A DNA stretch of 17,967 nt, from the NCBI GenBank assembly GCA_050256555.1, contig JBBWWC010000054.1, positions 1 through 17,967 of the forward strand, given 5' to 3'. The DNA comes from UBA1146 sp050256555 (GTDB taxonomy: Bacteria; Planctomycetota; UBA8108; UBA1146). How positions within the stretch are numbered: the stretch's first letter is position 1; each line of letters begins with the position of its first letter. Positions 15,601 to 17,967 of this stretch are shown in pieces. The position numbers were made by a program, and so were the translations under genes. The notes below the pieces were generated by a model. That model had not been told where the DNA came from. It saw nothing but the letters and a program-made list of their open reading frames with translations, and searched no databases.

Positions 15601-17198
15601 TGGACCTCGGGCCTGGTGGTGGAGCACACCAGTATTTTGTGCAGGGAACATTTGATGGATCAGATAGCCTGCCGACGATTTGTGGAATGGTTCTGGGCCC
15701 GCTTCCGGTGAGTTCGCTCAGCTGCGTAGATGACGGATCAGAAGTCACAATTTCCTGGGTCAATAGCGAGATTTACGACTCAATTTCAGTGTTGAGGAAT
15801 GGAGTTCTCATCGCTTCCCTGGCAGGTAATAGTACTTCCTTGGTTGATAGTCCCGGAGGGGGAGTTCACGAGTGGAAAATACGTGCGAACATCAGCGGGA
15901 TTTTTTCCACCGATGAGATCTGTTTCATGACGATACCACCGGGTGATCCATCGGACTTCATCTGCGTTTCCGTCGGTCCTGAGGTCTCCTTGCAGTGGAC
16001 CAATGCGCCAGGATACGACCAGATTTTTGTGACTCGTGATGGAGTACCGCTGACCACTGTGCAGGGAACCGTGACTTCGCTGGTCGATATTCCTGGCCCC
16101 GGCACATTTCTCTATGAAATTACTGGATCGACTGATGGAGCCCTCAGCAATTCATCCGGCTGCACTGTGGATGTTTTTCCGCAAGCTGTGACCAATCTTC
16201 TATGCCTTTATAGCGGTGGGTCTGTGATTCTAACCTGGAGCGAAGAACCGGGTCTGGATGGACTAGAGATTCGCCGCGAGGGAGTGCCGCTCGCTTCTGT
16301 CTCACCGGGTAACGGATTCTTCCTCGATACCAACCCCATCGGAGGACTCAATGACTACTCGGTTCGAGCGTTTTCAGGAACATTGAGCTCTGCTGATTCT
16401 CTCTGTCAGGTTTTGGTACCACCGGGAAGCGTGACTGATTTGATTTGCCAGAATTCGGCACCCGGGACAGTCTTCATGAGCTGGAGTCCACCAGCAGGGA
16501 GTGAGACCGTCAGGATTGAACGTGAGGGAATCGTGGTGGCTGAAGTACCGGCGATAACGACCAGTTTTGTCGAGGAACTAGTGCCAGCAGGAATCCAGAT
16601 CTACTCCTTTTTTTCTACGGTTGCTGGAGTCGATGGAACCGCCAGTAGTTGCGCAGTCGATGTTCAACAGCAAGTTCCGGCTCCTGTAGCGAGTTTTATC
16701 GCATCTACGACTTTTGGAAGTACGCCTTTAACCGTTGGTTTTGTTGATACTTCGACGGGTATTATCTCGACCGCTCTGTGGCAATTCGGAGATGGAACGA
16801 GCTCCAGTCAGGCCAATCCTTCTCATGTTTTCGACCAGGTGGGTACCTTTATTGTTGAGTTAACGGTTACCGGGCCAGGTGGAGTGGATTCATCCAGTGT
16901 GTCGATCGAGGTTACAGCGGCATCCGCTCCCTTTGTCAGAGGAGATGGAAACGGAGATGGAGTGATCGACATCTCGGATCCTGTCCAGACACTCGATTAC
17001 ATCTTCGGAGCGGGACAGGTGAGTTGCTTGGCAGCAGTAGATTTCGATGATGGAGGGGTTCTGGATATTGCCGATGCGATTGCCCAGTTGAGCTATATTT
17101 TCAGCAACGGAGTGCCCCCGGTGGCGCCATTTCCGGACTGTGGAATTGATCCCACTCCTGATGGCTTAGGCTGTGATTCGGCGATCAACTGCCCCTGA
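12681..17198 (+). CDS. Giant secreted subtilisin-like (S8) protease with repeat, PKD and dockerin-like domains
   Basis: 1505 residues. A signal peptide (1-29, hydrophobic TAILIPILLFAFCCVAFS then Q) and a propeptide-like region (about 30-250) precede an S8 peptidase domain with the triad Asp 272 (AILDEGVD), His 311 (AHGTSCAG) and Ser 487 (GTSAATPVVSG). A copy of a two-cysteine FnIII-like repeat follows (554-637), then an alpha/beta domain that looks like a GATase/flavodoxin-type fold (about 638-845), then six more repeats (846-1328), a PKD domain (about 1336-1412, WQFGDGTSSSQANPSHVF) and a dockerin-like tail (1418-1505) with EF-hand motif DGNGDGVIDISD, a degenerate second motif DFDDGGVLDIAD and a PP..APFPDCGIDPTPDGLGC ending. 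The start could also be ATG 12696; a TTG at 12543 is unlikely. It is probably exported, auto-processed and surface-attached or released. The substrate is unknown. Confidence 0.9.
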   Translation: MVNEVMREFKTAILIPILLFAFCCVAFSQNQLDLLEPSSFSYGWGEENVRLEIDRHQLAVYLPRATESPIALESQLRAKGILAAIGSIEGTRYPGLYLLQLNNGNASEVISWLDEFFLETTASAEIADQLRGGWASACLRYRGILHIPRPEILVTLDPDDRQAYDRLIDYPGISLIREFPGLKPLFLVSSGVLTRHIEQRMDELLALDGVLAASPNFIMQLNPMAVPNDTFFGSQWHLRNIGQQGNPGVDIDAVSAWDLETGSDAVRIAILDEGVDIFHEDLISRIVAGHDSTSQPAPSGVPGNCLADDAHGTSCAGLAAAAGNNGLGVTGVSWNAQIQPVRVGFGNHWTENAWVIDALTWATDNGADILSNSWGGGSPSTAEQNTIQYAQTVGRDGLGCLVVFASGNQNTAVAFPAAYNETIAVGATSPCDERKSPSSCDGDSSWGSNFGSQLTVVAPGAFLATTDNSGSGGFVNGDYLAGFSGTSAATPVVSGALALLLSQDEDISFNEARVILELSSEDQVGPPGQDTPGFDDEFGHGRINLVNMLTLVGGPQAPVNLTCTEQVIGVQLSWSPGEPYDQTLVSRDGVLLATLSGTSTGFLDTSVLTGQHTWEVQGVAGSLQSLTRSCSLFLLGDAKDLIFSPGTGPVDSGTVLANLLIQSGRSVVVTTNLSALADLDQFDRIWIQLGVFPNNQALSLEDGDRLDDYLTNGVGGDSLYMEGGDTWFFDPQTAAHLRFGITALSDGATVDNLGLVSGFQVPGCNLFGLTYNYIGENSWIDRLSANPGSTIIQFNNNPAYDIAVYRNSNTFKTFGASYELGGLADGASTKLQLLEALIQCFADLLIDPSDLFCAVTNKSAEISWTNPGGWDSVEVSLDGAIPLVLPGSATTVTFNGLSIGTHTVEVVAVAGIESSTGIACSFGVSPASPSQVLCLQQGQDVQLSWVNGEVYDSVEIFRDGVFLDALPGTETSYLDLGPGGGAHQYFVQGTFDGSDSLPTICGMVLGPLPVSSLSCVDDGSEVTISWVNSEIYDSISVLRNGVLIASLAGNSTSLVDSPGGGVHEWKIRANISGIFSTDEICFMTIPPGDPSDFICVSVGPEVSLQWTNAPGYDQIFVTRDGVPLTTVQGTVTSLVDIPGPGTFLYEITGSTDGALSNSSGCTVDVFPQAVTNLLCLYSGGSVILTWSEEPGLDGLEIRREGVPLASVSPGNGFFLDTNPIGGLNDYSVRAFSGTLSSADSLCQVLVPPGSVTDLICQNSAPGTVFMSWSPPAGSETVRIEREGIVVAEVPAITTSFVEELVPAGIQIYSFFSTVAGVDGTASSCAVDVQQQVPAPVASFIASTTFGSTPLTVGFVDTSTGIISTALWQFGDGTSSSQANPSHVFDQVGTFIVELTVTGPGGVDSSSVSIEVTAASAPFVRGDGNGDGVIDISDPVQTLDYIFGAGQVSCLAAVDFDDGGVLDIADAIAQLSYIFSNGVPPVAPFPDCGIDPTPDGLGCDSAINCP
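14340..14590 (+). repeat. Two-cysteine FnIII-like repeat 1 of the protease
   Basis: The coded repeat reads NLTC near its start, then QLSWSPGEPYD, SRDGVLLATLSGT and a closing Cys in TRSCSL. It has the same layout as the tandem copies at 15216-16665 but is separated from them by the alpha/beta insertion domain (about 14591-15215). Confidence 0.75.
15216..16665 (+). repeat. Six tandem two-cysteine FnIII-like repeats of the protease
   Basis: Six protein repeats of about 80 residues begin at roughly 15216, 15453, 15696, 15937, 16177 and 16420. Each has a Cys in the first strand (FC, LC, SC, IC, LC, IC), a W in the B strand (ISW, LSW, ISW, LQW, LTW, MSW), a YD or similar pair, an R-[DNE]-G-V/I turn in most, and a second Cys 65-75 residues after the first. 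The regular pairing suggests one disulfide per repeat linking first and last strands (inference). Confidence 0.75.
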
Positions 17199-17237
17199 AT
17201 CACGCTTCTTGGTGGAGCTCTTCCCCCAGATATTTGT

Positions 17238-17967
17238 TCAAAAGCAATCGAGATTGTCGGAAGTTGGGTCCGTACCTGGATCGGGGTAGGGTGCTGGTGG
17301 GGTGGATCCACTGCCGAAAAGAAACTGCAAAAGCGACACGGCATCTGCAATGTTGATGGATCCTGAATCATTGCAATCTGCCGAATCAAGACAGGGAATA
17401 GCTGTCGAGGCGAAAAGGTATTCAAGAATCACAACGGCATCGGCGATGGAGACGAATCCGTCCGGTCCTGCATCGCAACGGATGAAGGTTTCTGGACCTT
17501 GAACAGAGCACTGGGTCACCTGCGAATCGATAGCGGTGCGTGTCGCCTGCACTTCGTAGCTGGCGATGATCCCTCCGAGTGGTGTGGAGTCTATGTACTC
17601 GGACAAGTTCCCAGCGATGGTGGCCAGTAGGATTCCTTCTCGTACGATCGATATGGAATCATAATTGGGTGCGCCATTGGTCCATGTTAGTTCGATGCTG
17701 TTACCGTTGAGAATACAGGTGAGATCGATGATGGATTCGGTGTATTGGACCAAATCGATGTCAAAGACCAGAGAAGCGGAGAGATCAAGATCTTCTTCGA
17801 GGTGGTCGGGGAAGATGCTGCCCGGGACTGTAGCGAAGAAAACATCCCAGATTCCTGGTGTTAACTCGATCGCATAGTTCCCCTGAGCATCGGTGGTTGT
17901 TACTCCCCATGTCGGGGCTTGTCCCGTTGCAGGATCCTGAATGGAAACATTCACCTGTTCTTGAGGA
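17238..17967 (-). CDS. C-terminal part of a secreted protein with CarboxypepD_reg-like, FnIII-like and dockerin-like domains
   Basis: The frame is open to the right edge of the window (a GTG at 17954 is internal; PQEQ precedes it), so the N-terminus is missing. Of the roughly 243 visible codons, the first 65-70 form a carboxypeptidase-regulatory-like beta-sandwich (TTDAQGNYAIELTPGIWDVF). The next 80 or so (17496-17738) are one two-cysteine FnIII-like repeat with DLTC, ELTW, YDSISIVREGILLATIAG and TQCSV, and the last 80 (17241-17486) are a dockerin-like tail ending PPAPYPDPGTDPTSDNLDCF. The EF-hand motifs are degenerate (DAGPDGFVSIAD, DCNDSGSINIAD). It converges on the protease gene with a 39-bp gap that shows no clear terminator. 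The shared repeat and tail imply the two proteins use the same secretion or anchoring route. Confidence 0.8.
   Translation of the reverse strand, partial: PQEQVNVSIQDPATGQAPTWGVTTTDAQGNYAIELTPGIWDVFFATVPGSIFPDHLEEDLDLSASLVFDIDLVQYTESIIDLTCILNGNSIELTWTNGAPNYDSISIVREGILLATIAGNLSEYIDSTPLGGIIASYEVQATRTAIDSQVTQCSVQGPETFIRCDAGPDGFVSIADAVVILEYLFASTAIPCLDSADCNDSGSINIADAVSLLQFLFGSGSTPPAPYPDPGTDPTSDNLDCF

Noticed and set aside
17199..17237. Bidirectional terminator between the convergent genes
   Set aside because: The 39-bp gap contains only a GAGCTC palindrome and no stem followed by T residues in either direction.

Overview
The window looks like a stretch of a Planctomycetota-type chromosome. This is an inference. 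It rests mainly on the C-terminal tails of the two convergent surface proteins at the right end: two degenerate EF-hand/dockerin-like motifs followed by a PP.AP.PD.G.DPT.D.L.C ending, a signature I associate with secreted planctomycete proteins. Large secreted multidomain proteins and lipoproteins are also typical of that group. No rRNA, tRNA, CRISPR array or insertion sequence was seen.

Layout. (1) Positions 1-5516, minus strand: a tightly packed operon read right to left. It encodes a COG4671-type glycosyltransferase, two GT4-type glycosyltransferases, an MsbA-like ABC exporter and probably the first codons of a further gene cut by the left edge. (2) Positions 5517-5783: a 267-bp control region. 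On the minus strand it carries a strong sigma-54 (-24/-12) promoter candidate 31 nt upstream of the first glycosyltransferase start codon. About 150-215 bp further upstream lie three copies of a perfect TGGC-N8-GCCA dyad, separated from the promoter by a 70% AT spacer with its own inverted repeat. (3) Positions 5784-12277, minus strand: a second operon in the order five-bladed beta-propeller lipoprotein, FnIII/beta-helix lipoprotein, membrane histidine kinase, NtrC-family sigma-54 activator (receiver, AAA+ with GAFTGA, Fis-type HTH). The second lipoprotein and the kinase share one base (TGATG). (4) Positions 12278-12680: a divergent intergenic region with a sigma-70-like promoter candidate for the plus-strand gene. 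(5) Positions 12681-17198, plus strand: a giant secreted S8 (subtilisin-like) protease with seven two-cysteine FnIII-like repeats, an inserted alpha/beta domain, a PKD domain and a dockerin-like tail. (6) Positions 17238-17967, minus strand: the C-terminal part of a convergent secreted protein that ends with one copy of the same repeat and the same tail.

How the parts may work together. The most interesting reading is a self-contained circuit. Two envelope lipoproteins are made with a sensor kinase and its NtrC-type regulator. The regulator, when phosphorylated, would bind the three dyads just beyond its own stop codon and activate sigma-54 transcription of the adjacent surface-glycan synthesis and export operon. 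The promoter and dyads are visible in the sequence; the wiring and the role of the lipoproteins are inferred.
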